Positions 18,539 through 27,180 of a stretch of 64,000 nucleotides of DNA are shown here, piece by piece. The notes beneath the pieces are model-generated. The model was not told the DNA's origin, ran no database searches, and was given only the letters and a program-made list of their open reading frames with translations. This stretch comes from UBA4416 sp964541155 (lineage in GTDB: Bacteria; Bacteroidota; Bacteroidia; B-17B0; Aurantibacillaceae). The stretch's first letter is position 1. The number at the start of each line of letters is the position of its first letter. The DNA is taken from the NCBI GenBank assembly GCA_964541155.1, contig CAZIPC010000001.1, positions 1 to 64,000 of the forward strand, given 5' to 3'. The position numbers were made by a program, and so were the translations under genes.

Positions 18539-19639
18539 TTAAGCTATTTTATGATTTGGTTGCCCTAATTGATATAAAAGCTTGGCATGTGCCGCTAAGG
18601 CGCCAACAAATGTTTTTTTAGAATAATAAGGTAAATTAAATTCTTCAGCTGTTTTTTTAATAATAGGCGCTATTTTTTTGTAGTGAACATGACAAATATT
18701 AGGAAATAAATGATGTTCTACTTGAAAATTTAAACCACCTACAAACCAAGAAAAAGCCCAACTTTTTTGAGCAAAATTAGTAGTAGTTTTTAATTGATGA
18801 GCCGCCCAATCATCTTGCATGTTTCCTTTTTCATCTGGTAAAGGAAACTCGGTTAAGTCGATTACATGAGCCGGTTGAAAAATTAAAGCCAAAATCATTC
18901 CACATGTAAAATGCATAATAGCCCATCCAATTAATATTTGATACCAAGGTGTATTCATCACAATTAAAGGAAGGCCTAAACTGTAGCCCATATAAAACAT
19001 TTTATTTAAAATCAATAGAAATAATTCTTTTTTATACGTTGTTTTTTTAATGGATAATAACCCCATTTTATTATAACGAGCCAATTGTTTAAAATCTTTG
19101 GTTGTTGACCACATAATAGTCATTAAACCATAAAAAAACCAGGCATATAAAAATTGATATTTATGTATCTTTTTGTACTCAGAGTGAGGAGAAAATCTTA
19201 AAAAACCAGGAGGAGCAATGTCTTCATCGTGTCCTTCAATATTTGTGTATGTGTGATGAAGATTATTGTGTTGTAATTGCCAATTTAAAGAACTTCCGCC
19301 AATAAAATTCATACTTCTGCACATCAAGGCGTTTAATTTTGCATTACGAGAGTATGAACCATGATTAGCATCATGCATAATTGATAATCCTATGCCACTC
19401 ATTCCTACGCCCATTAAAATACATAAAAGAGATTGTATTAAAAAGCTATCAAATGTGTTGGTAATTAATAGTATAAATGGGGTAAAATATAAGGAAAACA
19501 TAAAAATGGATTTAATAACCATTGATGTATTTCCGTACCTAGAGATATTATTTTCTTTAAAGTAGTCATCTACTCGTTTTTTAGCAGTAACATAAAATGA
19601 ACGATTGGCATTGTTAAATCTGATAGATTGTGTACTCAT
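18539..19639 (-). CDS. Front-end type fatty acyl desaturase
   Basis: The 366-residue integral-membrane di-iron desaturase has all three histidine boxes: HDANH (89-93), HNNLHH (124-129) and QVEHH (306-310). Replacement of the first His of the third box by Gln (QxxHH) is characteristic of delta-5/delta-6 front-end desaturases. The N-terminal cytochrome b5 domain of eukaryotic members is missing, as in most bacterial ones. Membrane segments are visible at about 45-85 and 205-255. It would introduce a double bond into acyl chains of membrane lipids, with electrons from a separate carrier. It has its own promoter (19671-19702) and terminator (18490-18518). Regiospecificity is not assigned. Confidence 0.92.
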   Translation of the reverse strand: MSTQSIRFNNANRSFYVTAKKRVDDYFKENNISRYGNTSMVIKSIFMFSLYFTPFILLITNTFDSFLIQSLLCILMGVGMSGIGLSIMHDANHGSYSRNAKLNALMCRSMNFIGGSSLNWQLQHNNLHHTYTNIEGHDEDIAPPGFLRFSPHSEYKKIHKYQFLYAWFFYGLMTIMWSTTKDFKQLARYNKMGLLSIKKTTYKKELFLLILNKMFYMGYSLGLPLIVMNTPWYQILIGWAIMHFTCGMILALIFQPAHVIDLTEFPLPDEKGNMQDDWAAHQLKTTTNFAQKSWAFSWFVGGLNFQVEHHLFPNICHVHYKKIAPIIKKTAEEFNLPYYSKKTFVGALAAHAKLLYQLGQPNHKIA

Positions 19640-19670
19640 TGTTTTAGTATATTGTAATTGTAGTTGAGTT

Positions 19671-19702
19671 CAAATATAACGCATATAATGCCAAATATCA
19701 AC
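19671..19702 (-). promoter_or_regulatory. Candidate promoter of the desaturase gene
   Basis: On the minus strand a -7 box TATATTTG (19671-19678) is preceded, after a 20-bp spacer, by GTTG (19699-19702), matching three of four bases of the -33 element. The ATG at 19639 is about 32 bp downstream of the -7 box. Confidence 0.55.
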
Positions 19703-19782
19703 TTCTTAAATAGTTAGTATTGAACAATTTATGGTTTGTAATTCGGTTTAGAAGATAGAATGCTATCTTTTAAAGAGGAATG

Positions 19783-20913
19783 TTATTTATAAAGCGATAA
19801 AATAAATTCTACTAATTTTATAATTTCTTCCTTTTGATTGTTTTTTCCCAATGAAAATCTAATTGAATGATTTATTTCTTCTTTGTTTAATTGCATTGCT
19901 TTTAGAACATGAGAAGGTTCTGAAATAGAAGATGAACAGGCAGAGCCTAAAGAAACAGCATAATGGTGTTTTATTTTAGAGAAAATAGTACTCCCGTCTT
20001 TAAGGGGAGGAAAAAAAATATTACTTGTATTGTAAAGTCTATATTTAGTTGATCCGTTAATTCTTAAACCTTGAATTTCAAGTAATTGATGTTCTAAATA
20101 ACCTCTAATTTTAGAAATGTGAGCGTTATTGTCCCATAATTCTAGTTGAGCAATTTCACATGCTTTTCCTAGTCCAACAATTCCGGTTACATTTAATGTC
20201 CCACCACGTTTATTATTTTCTTGTCCACCACCATGTAGCAGAGGTATTAAACTTACTCTTGGATTTTTTCTTTTAATATAAATAGCTCCAACTCCCTTAG
20301 GTCCATATAATTTATGAGCGGATAGGCAACATATATCAATTCCCATTTCATTTACATCCATTCTTAGCTTACCTGCTAGTTGTGTTGTATCGCTAAAAAA
20401 AATAGCGTTATTATCATGTGTAATTGCTGATATTTTTTCTATATCTTGTAGCACGCCAGTTTCATTATTAGCGGCCATAATCGCAACTAGTATTGTGTTT
20501 TTTGCGAAACTTTGTTTTAATTCTTCTAAATCTATACGACCTTCTTTATCTACATTTAAATAAGTAATTATTGCTCCTTTTTCTTCTAAATAATTGCAGG
20601 TATCTAATACTGCTTTATGTTCGGTTTTGCAGGTAATAATATGATTTCCTTTAGTTTTGTATGTTTCAAAAACGCCTTTTAAAGCCATATTAATAGCCTC
20701 TGTTGCTCCTGAAGTAAAAATAATTTCAGAGTCTTCGGCACCTAAAAAAGTGGCTACTTGGCTTCTAGCTTTATCAACGGCGCCTTGTGTAAACCACCCT
20801 AAGGCATGATTAATACTTGATGCGTTACCGAAATGCTGAGAAAAAAAAGGTAACATTTCATTTAACACTTTTTCATCTACCGGAGTAGTAGCATTATGAT
20901 CAAGATATATCAT
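19783..20913 (-). CDS. Cysteine desulfurase (NifS/IscS-like)
   Basis: This is a 376-residue PLP enzyme counted from the ATG at 20913. A longer frame to 20961 exists, but its 16 extra residues overlap the thiolase and are not family-like. MIYLDHNATTP is the usual IscS/NifS start, and the ATG overlaps the thiolase stop (TAATG). Motifs are CKTEHKAV (H99), SDTTQLAGK, SAHKLYGPKGVG (PLP-binding K201) and the active-site loop SLGSACSSSI (C326). It removes sulfur from cysteine for Fe-S clusters or tRNA thiolation. No iscU, sufE or mnmA lies nearby, so the acceptor is unknown. Confidence 0.93.
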   Translation of the reverse strand: MIYLDHNATTPVDEKVLNEMLPFFSQHFGNASSINHALGWFTQGAVDKARSQVATFLGAEDSEIIFTSGATEAINMALKGVFETYKTKGNHIITCKTEHKAVLDTCNYLEEKGAIITYLNVDKEGRIDLEELKQSFAKNTILVAIMAANNETGVLQDIEKISAITHDNNAIFFSDTTQLAGKLRMDVNEMGIDICCLSAHKLYGPKGVGAIYIKRKNPRVSLIPLLHGGGQENNKRGGTLNVTGIVGLGKACEIAQLELWDNNAHISKIRGYLEHQLLEIQGLRINGSTKYRLYNTSNIFFPPLKDGSTIFSKIKHHYAVSLGSACSSSISEPSHVLKAMQLNKEEINHSIRFSLGKNNQKEEIIKLVEFILSLYK

Positions 20914-22118
20914 TAAGCTTTTTCTATAATTGCAGCATAGCCTTGACCAACTCCTATACACATAGTAGCTAAGGCATATTTTTTATTTTGTATATTTAAT
21001 TCAATTGCTGCTGAATTTATAATTCTTGCACCGCTCATTCCAAGAGGATGTCCTAACGCAATAGCACCTCCGTTTGGATTAATGCGAGGATCTTTATCAT
21101 CTAATTTCCATTGACGAATACATCCTAATGCTTGGGCAGCAAAGGCTTCGTTTAGTTCTATAATATCAATATCATTCCAAGTTAAACCAGCTTTTTTTAG
21201 TACTTGATTAGCAGCTTCCACGGGTCCTAATCCCATGATTCTTGGTTCTACACCAACTACAGCACTACTCACAATTCGTGCTAAAGGTTTTAAATTATAT
21301 GATTTAATTGCACTTTCGCTGGCTAGTAAAATTGCAGCAGCACCATCATTTAATCCTGATGCATTACCCGCGGTTACAGTACCCTCTTTTTTAAAGGATG
21401 GTTTTAATTTTTGTAGCCCTTCAATAGTTGTATTTGCTTTTGCAAATTCATCAGTTTTAAAAATAATTGAGTCTCCTTTTTTTTGCGGAATTTGAACTGA
21501 TATAATTTCTTTTTCAAATCTTCCTGAACTTATAGCTTTAGCAGCTTTTTGTTGACTCCACAAGGCAAAAGCATCTTGATCTTCTCGGCTAATGTTATGC
21601 ATTTCTGCTACATTTTCAGCAGTTTCTCCCATTGCATCAACGCCATACTGTTCTTTTAATTTTGGATTTATAAATCTCCATCCAAAACTGGTATCATATA
21701 ATTGTTGGTCTCTTCCAAAAGCACTGCTAGCTTTACTCATTACTAATGGTCCGCGAGTCATATTTTCTACACCAGATGCAATCATTAAATCAGCTTCTGA
21801 TAATTGTATGTATCTTGCAGCATCAATAGTAGCGCTCAATCCAGACGCGCATAAACGATTGATTGTTTGACCAGGAACAGTTACGGGTAATCCTGCCATT
21901 AAAGAAGCCATTCGGGCTACATTTCTATTGTCTTCGCCTGCTTGATTGGCACAACCCATAATTACATCTGCAACTTTTGAAAAATCTACAGATGGATTTT
22001 TTGTTATCAATTCTTTTAGCACTAAAGTTGCTAAATCATCTGTTCTAACAGTAGAAAGTGTTCCTCCAAAATTTCCAATGGCTGTTCTAACTCCATTTAT
22101 TATATAAGCTTGTTGCAT
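20913..22118 (-). CDS. Acetyl-CoA C-acyltransferase (thiolase)
   Basis: The 401-residue thiolase has the active-site Cys90 in NRLCASGLSA and the C-terminal motifs GGAIALGHPLGMSGAR and MCIGVGQGYAAII with the second catalytic Cys. The length is standard for degradative thiolases (FadA-like) and acetoacetyl-CoA thiolases, and sequence by eye does not separate them. It catalyses reversible thiolysis of 3-ketoacyl-CoA. It is translationally linked to the downstream cysteine desulfurase by a one-base overlap, an unexpected metabolic pairing. A -7 box lies just upstream (22139-22146). Confidence 0.93.
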   Translation of the reverse strand: MQQAYIINGVRTAIGNFGGTLSTVRTDDLATLVLKELITKNPSVDFSKVADVIMGCANQAGEDNRNVARMASLMAGLPVTVPGQTINRLCASGLSATIDAARYIQLSEADLMIASGVENMTRGPLVMSKASSAFGRDQQLYDTSFGWRFINPKLKEQYGVDAMGETAENVAEMHNISREDQDAFALWSQQKAAKAISSGRFEKEIISVQIPQKKGDSIIFKTDEFAKANTTIEGLQKLKPSFKKEGTVTAGNASGLNDGAAAILLASESAIKSYNLKPLARIVSSAVVGVEPRIMGLGPVEAANQVLKKAGLTWNDIDIIELNEAFAAQALGCIRQWKLDDKDPRINPNGGAIALGHPLGMSGARIINSAAIELNIQNKKYALATMCIGVGQGYAAIIEKA

Positions 22119-22138
22119 ATCGTATTAGATTAAAAGTA

Positions 22139-22146
22139 CAAAAATA
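22139..22146 (-). promoter_or_regulatory. Candidate -7 promoter box of the thiolase gene
   Basis: TATTTTTG on the minus strand matches TAnnTTTG, 21 bp before the thiolase ATG. No clear TTTG is present at the usual -33 distance, so this is a weak call. Confidence 0.35.
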
Positions 22147-22261
22147 TTGTTTTTAGTAAGATTTACTCATTAAAATAGCTTTTTTAATAGTTTTATATTT
22201 TATGAAGGTACTAAAACGACTCTATTTTCGTTTCTTTGTATATTAATTGTAAATATATTTT

Positions 22262-24280
22262 TTGAATAAATTAGTTTCATATTTTTTTAGTATTGTTGGC
22301 ATATTATTTTTATCTAAAATAAATGCTCAATTAGCTGCGCCAGATTTACGATGTGTTTCGGTAAATACTTCAACAAGCACAACACTAACTTGGATTATTC
22401 CACCCGATCCATTAAATCAATTTACTCAATACCAAATTTGGTCTTCTTCTTCTCAAACTGGTCCTTATGCAATGATTGGTACGATTAACACGTATACCCA
22501 AACATCCTATACTCAAAGTCCGACTAATGCTAATTTACAATCTCAATATTATTATGTAACAACCATTAGTGGAACATTATCCTCGTTACCATCAGATACT
22601 CTAAGATCTATTTTTTTAAATTTAAGTAATCCAGGAAATGGTGTTGTAAGCTTAAATTGGAATGCCATAAGAACGCCTACTTTGATGTCTTCAGCACCTA
22701 CTTACACTGTATCCAGAAAAACAAATACCGGAGTTTGGAGTACTATTTATATAGGCAACAGATTAACTTATAAGGATACGATTATGTTATGTAAAGTAGT
22801 TTATAATTATAAGGTAGAGATATCAGACGCATTGGGGTGTGTGTCTCAGTCAAATATAAATGGAGATACATGTTATAATGTTCAGCCACCCGCTGTTTTA
22901 GTTTTAGATTCGGTTTCTGTTGATGGAACAGGGCAAACAACTATTGGATGGCCTCCATCATCAGCAACTGATGTTAATGGGTATATTATATATAAATCAG
23001 TTGGTGGATTTTTAACGGCTATTGATACCATATATGGATACAATAATACTTCATTTACATATACAGCTTCTTCGGCAGGTTTTGGTTCTGAAGGGTACTG
23101 TGTGGCAGCGGTAGATAGCTGTAAAAATTATAGTATTCCTAGTTTAACACATAGTACATTGTTTTTGTCGCATACTTATAACTTATGTTCGCGCACAGCT
23201 AATTTAAATTGGACATCTTACGCTAATTTACCAAAAGGTATTTTGAAATACGATGTTTATTGTTCAATAAATGGAGGGTTGTATAGTATTGTAGGGTCTT
23301 CAAACACAACAACATTTAGTCATTCTCATTTAAATCCGGGCGATTTATATTGTTATTATGTTAGGGTTAGAAATACGGATTTATCTATTAGCGCTGCCTC
23401 AAATATTATTTGTTTAACCGCAAGTGCAATTCCTGGTCCGTCATATGTGTATATAAATCATGTAAGCGTTCATCCATATAATAAGTATATAGAAGTTAAA
23501 TATTCAATTGATACCTTAAAGGCTTTTAAAAGTTGTGATATTTATAAATCCATCGATGGAATTAATTTTAATAAAATAGCAGTTGTTTCGTCTACTCAAA
23601 GTCCACAAACATATATAGATAGAGATGTAAAAACCTCCGATAAAAATTATTTTTATAAAGTTCAAGTTACTGATAGCTGCGATAATCCAGGAGTTGTAAG
23701 CAATATATCAAAATCAATTTTATTATCAGTTCAAACTAGTGTAGAAAATTTATTTAATGTTACCATAACTTGGGATAATTATTCATCTTGGTTGGGAGGA
23801 GTAAATTCATATAATATTTACAGGGCTATTGATGGCGTTTTTAATCCTACACCAATTAGCAATGTTCCTGTATTAACCAGAACTTATGTAGATAATGTTC
23901 AGGATTATGTGAACAATAGCGGTAAAATTACTTATTATGTTGAAGCCGTTGAGGGTTCTGGTAATATGTATGGTTTTTTAGATTCAGCAAAATCTAATCC
24001 AGCTGATGCATACTTAGAGGTGAATGTATTTGTTCCAAATGCTTTTGCTCCTCATGGTGTTAATAATGTTTGGCTTCCAATTTCTCAATATGTTGAAAAA
24101 ACTGATTATAAAGTGTCTGTATTTAACAGATGGGGGGATGTTGTTTTTTCAACAAATAGCGATACACAGGGTTGGGACGGGCATTTAGCAACAGATGACA
24201 TCTATGCTTATTTAATTGAATATAAAAATGCACGAGGAGAGTTTATTCAATTAAAGGGCCATATTACTGTTGTAAAATAG
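22262..24280 (+). CDS. Secreted fibronectin III-repeat protein with T9SS type B sorting domain
   Basis: The 672-residue protein starts at TTG. An in-frame stop at 22250 leaves no upstream ATG, and the signal peptide (about 1-22, ending INA) begins right there. The body is a series of FnIII-like beta modules: recurring TTLTWIIPPD, VSLNWNAIRT, TIGWPPSSATDVNGYIIYKS, ITWDNYSSW and SYNIYRAIDG, about one per 90-100 residues. The last 85 residues form a gliding-motility/CHU_C type B C-terminal domain: VFVPNAFAPHGVNN, VFNRWGDVVF, GWDGHLATDDIYAYLI. Such proteins are exported by T9SS and are often adhesins. The ligand is unknown. The vWA gene follows 90 bp downstream. Confidence 0.88.
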   Translation: MNKLVSYFFSIVGILFLSKINAQLAAPDLRCVSVNTSTSTTLTWIIPPDPLNQFTQYQIWSSSSQTGPYAMIGTINTYTQTSYTQSPTNANLQSQYYYVTTISGTLSSLPSDTLRSIFLNLSNPGNGVVSLNWNAIRTPTLMSSAPTYTVSRKTNTGVWSTIYIGNRLTYKDTIMLCKVVYNYKVEISDALGCVSQSNINGDTCYNVQPPAVLVLDSVSVDGTGQTTIGWPPSSATDVNGYIIYKSVGGFLTAIDTIYGYNNTSFTYTASSAGFGSEGYCVAAVDSCKNYSIPSLTHSTLFLSHTYNLCSRTANLNWTSYANLPKGILKYDVYCSINGGLYSIVGSSNTTTFSHSHLNPGDLYCYYVRVRNTDLSISAASNIICLTASAIPGPSYVYINHVSVHPYNKYIEVKYSIDTLKAFKSCDIYKSIDGINFNKIAVVSSTQSPQTYIDRDVKTSDKNYFYKVQVTDSCDNPGVVSNISKSILLSVQTSVENLFNVTITWDNYSSWLGGVNSYNIYRAIDGVFNPTPISNVPVLTRTYVDNVQDYVNNSGKITYYVEAVEGSGNMYGFLDSAKSNPADAYLEVNVFVPNAFAPHGVNNVWLPISQYVEKTDYKVSVFNRWGDVVFSTNSDTQGWDGHLATDDIYAYLIEYKNARGEFIQLKGHITVVK

Positions 24281-24370
24281 TATTCTATTTTCTGAGCACT
24301 GTTCTTTTAATAAGTTTATTTATTATCTGTTTTTTTTTACTTGTTCTATGCTAATTTTGATAGCATACAC

Positions 24371-25750
24371 ATGAAATTCTTAAAAATTATCATATTAGGT
24401 ATCGTTTTTTTTTATTGTAAGGCATCATTTGCTCAACAAAAAAAAACTGAAACTATTTTAACCAGAGTATTGTTTGTGTTTGACGCTAGTAAAAGTATGA
24501 AAACACAACATAAGAACACAGCACGTATCAATGGTGCTAAGTTAATGTTTTATGATTTTATTGATAGTTTAAGCAAACAAAAAAACATTCAATTTGCATT
24601 AAGAATGTATGGTCATACTGTAAATTATCCGCCAGGAGACTGTAAAGATTCTAAATTAATTGTTCCGTTTGGAAAAAATAATTCTCAAGTTATAAAGAAT
24701 AAAGTGGCAGAGGCAAAGCCAACAGGAATAACACCTATAGAACATTCATTAATTGAAGCAGCCAATGATTTTCCAGATGCAAAAGCTATTAATGTAATTA
24801 TTTTAATTACAGATGGAATAGAGGAGTGCGGAGGAGATCCTTGTAAAGCAAGGCAAAAATTAATGGAAAAAGGTATCGTATTAAAGCCATTTATAATAGG
24901 TATAGGATTAACGACTGAACAAATTAAAACGTTTGAATGTGTTGGTGATTTTTATGATTTTGACAATTCAACTACCTTAAAAGATATTAGTAGTATTATT
25001 TCTAAGCAAAAAGTAAATAAAACAACAGCTCAAGTTAATTTACTTGATTCTAAATCTTTTCCCAATGAAACTAATGTTAATGTTACGCTCTATAATACCT
25101 TAACTGGACACTATGCATATAATTTTATTCATACATTAAATTATATGCATAATCCAGATACTTTAATAATAGATGATTTTCCTACATATAAAGTGGTTGC
25201 TCATACTATTCCTCCTTCTGAAAGTAATTCAATAAAATTAATTCAGGGTAAGCATACTATAATTCCTATTGATGCCCCACAAGGCTATATAGAATTAAAA
25301 CGTCCAATGGGTGTGTATAATTTTAATGAAAAAGTAAAAAGTATTGTGCGGAAAGCCAATGGAGAAATGAATACATTAAACGTTCAGCCAATGAATGCTA
25401 CAGAAAAATATATAGTAGGAAATTATGATTTGGAGATTTTAACTTTGCCCAGAACATATTTGTATAACGTAGCAGTGGTTCAGTCTCAAACTAAATTAAT
25501 AGAATTACCAAATGCCGGCATGTTAAGTATAAAGGCGCTTGAGAGCGGTGATGGTTGTATTTTAAAAGATTCTAATATACTTGAGTGGGTATGTAATTTA
25601 AACAATAGTACATCTCAAGTATATTATTTGCAGCCAGGTAATTATAGAATTGAGTGGCGCTCAAAGTCATTAAAGGGATCTATTTATACCATTGAAAAAA
25701 AGTTTACTATAAAATCTGATATAGAAACAAAAGTAGAGTTGTTTAAGTAA
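24371..25750 (+). CDS. Secreted von Willebrand factor A domain protein
   Basis: The protein has 459 residues from the ATG at 24371. An in-frame TTG at 24341 is less likely, because the signal peptide (ending KASFA-QQ) begins naturally at the ATG. The vWA domain (about 30-210) has an intact MIDAS: DASKS (38-42), a TPIEHSL threonine loop, and ITDGIEECGG. The remaining 250 residues look like beta-sandwich modules without a recognised family. There is no T9SS domain and no transmembrane tail, so it is probably periplasmic. It lies 90 bp after the FnIII protein and may be co-transcribed with it. Its stop abuts the convergent holA stop with no spacer. Confidence 0.85.
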   Translation: MKFLKIIILGIVFFYCKASFAQQKKTETILTRVLFVFDASKSMKTQHKNTARINGAKLMFYDFIDSLSKQKNIQFALRMYGHTVNYPPGDCKDSKLIVPFGKNNSQVIKNKVAEAKPTGITPIEHSLIEAANDFPDAKAINVIILITDGIEECGGDPCKARQKLMEKGIVLKPFIIGIGLTTEQIKTFECVGDFYDFDNSTTLKDISSIISKQKVNKTTAQVNLLDSKSFPNETNVNVTLYNTLTGHYAYNFIHTLNYMHNPDTLIIDDFPTYKVVAHTIPPSESNSIKLIQGKHTIIPIDAPQGYIELKRPMGVYNFNEKVKSIVRKANGEMNTLNVQPMNATEKYIVGNYDLEILTLPRTYLYNVAVVQSQTKLIELPNAGMLSIKALESGDGCILKDSNILEWVCNLNNSTSQVYYLQPGNYRIEWRSKSLKGSIYTIEKKFTIKSDIETKVELFK

Positions 25751-26818
25751 TTAGTGTAAAATTTTAAAGATCAATTCTTTCATTAATTCTCCATTATTAA
25801 CACCACTATTATTAACTCCCTTTGTTTTTAAATCGTATTCTTTTAATAAGTAAAAAATTTGTTTGAGCTTTGCTGTGCTATAGTTTTGGGCTGCTTTTGT
25901 GTATCCATCTATAAAAAAGGGATTAACACCTAGTGTTTGAGATAATGCAAACTTTGATTTGTCTGGTGCAAAATGATATAATAGTACTTTAGAAAAATAA
26001 CCGTATAAGGTACTCAGAGTCATGATTGCTGGATGTTCTTTCTCATTAGAAGCGAAGTAATAAATGATACGGTTTGCTTTTAAAATATCTTTTTTTGCCA
26101 ATGCATCTTGTAATTCAAATACATTAAATTCTTTACTAATACCTATTTTATCTTGAATAGCTTCATAGGTTATTTCTTCATTTTCTTTTAAATTGATAAT
26201 GAGTTTTTCTACTTCATTACTAATCTTAGATAAATCATTTCCTAATGATTCTGCTAGTAAAAATGAAGCCTTAGGTCCTATTTTAAATTTTTTATCTTGA
26301 ATATAATTAGTTATCCAATCGGATAGTTGGTTATCGTATAATTTCTTTGTTTCTAAAAAAACATGATTTTTTTGTAACGATTTATATACAACACTTCTTT
26401 TATCTATTGTTTTGTATTTATAGCAAAATACTAATATTGTTGATGGCTGAGGGTTTTGCAAATAACTAACTAATGGATTATTTACAGAGGCAGCCGTTTT
26501 TTTTGTTTTTTCAACTACTTCCTCATCGTCTGCAGATGATTTATTTAATTCTTTTAAATTCTGAGCCTCTTTAACAATTACTACCTGATATTCGCTCATC
26601 ATTGGAAATCGTTTGGCAGCTGATATAATTGTATTTAAATCAACATCTTTTCCGTATAATATGGTTTGATTAAATTCACTTTCACTTTCGTCTAATACAT
26701 TTTTTTCAATATAATCACTGATTAAGTCAATATAATAGGGTTCTTCTCCGCTTAAAAAATAAACAGGTTTAAATATTTTTCGTTTTAAATCGGTCAGTAT
26801 TTGTGTAACTTCTTTCAT
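25751..26818 (-). CDS. holA: DNA polymerase III delta subunit
   Basis: The 355-residue protein starts with VYFLSGEEPYYIDLI (about 19-33), the typical HolA N-terminus. An AAA+-like fold follows, with VVIVKEAQNLKEL in the Walker B position and a helical collar region late in the protein (HPAIMTLSTLYGYFSKVLLY). It is part of the clamp loader that opens the beta clamp. As in other HolA proteins the nucleotide-binding motif is degenerate. The gene lies 6 bp downstream of the DUF486 gene and probably ends a minus-strand operon. Confidence 0.9.
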   Translation of the reverse strand: MKEVTQILTDLKRKIFKPVYFLSGEEPYYIDLISDYIEKNVLDESESEFNQTILYGKDVDLNTIISAAKRFPMMSEYQVVIVKEAQNLKELNKSSADDEEVVEKTKKTAASVNNPLVSYLQNPQPSTILVFCYKYKTIDKRSVVYKSLQKNHVFLETKKLYDNQLSDWITNYIQDKKFKIGPKASFLLAESLGNDLSKISNEVEKLIINLKENEEITYEAIQDKIGISKEFNVFELQDALAKKDILKANRIIYYFASNEKEHPAIMTLSTLYGYFSKVLLYHFAPDKSKFALSQTLGVNPFFIDGYTKAAQNYSTAKLKQIFYLLKEYDLKTKGVNNSGVNNGELMKELIFKILH

Positions 26819-26824
26819 AAATGT

Positions 26825-27178
26825 TTATTTTTTAAAAAAGAAATATACTGCAATAAACAAACATAAAAAACCTATGATATGATTCCATTTTAAAGTTTCA
26901 GTTTTAAAAACAAGAAGTGTAAAAATAACAAATACACTAATAGAAATAACTTCTTGAATTATTTTTAATTGAAACATATTAAATGGACCATTATTTATAT
27001 CACTCCCAATTTTATTAGCAGGAATCATTAAACTATATTCTAATAATGCAATGCCCCAACTTATTACTATCGCATAAAACATGCCTATATTTTTAAATTT
27101 TAAATGACCGTACCATGCTATAGTCATAAATGTGTTAGATGCAATTAATAGTAATATAGTAGAAAGTCCTTTGGTCAT
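26825..27178 (-). CDS. DMT-superfamily small membrane protein (DUF486)
   Basis: The 117-residue protein has four hydrophobic helices: about 5-22, 32-48, 72-92 and 97-115. Family-typical stretches are MTIAWYGHLKF, WGIALLEYSLMIPANKIG and FNMFQLKIIQEVI. DUF486 proteins are short, EmrE-like members of the drug/metabolite transporter superfamily whose substrate is unknown. It is tightly packed between the methylmalonyl-CoA mutase and holA genes (2 and 6 bp), which argues for co-transcription rather than a shared function. Confidence 0.9.
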   Translation of the reverse strand: MTKGLSTILLLIASNTFMTIAWYGHLKFKNIGMFYAIVISWGIALLEYSLMIPANKIGSDINNGPFNMFQLKIIQEVISISVFVIFTLLVFKTETLKWNHIIGFLCLFIAVYFFFKK

Positions 27179-27180
27179 TT

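Noticed and set aside
20914..20961. N-terminal extension of the cysteine desulfurase
   Set aside because: The 16 extra residues overlap the thiolase gene out of frame; the family start MIYLDHNATTP and the TAATG overlap favour 20913.
24341..24370. Upstream TTG start for the vWA protein
   Set aside because: The signal peptide begins naturally at the ATG at 24371; the added residues are polar and atypical.
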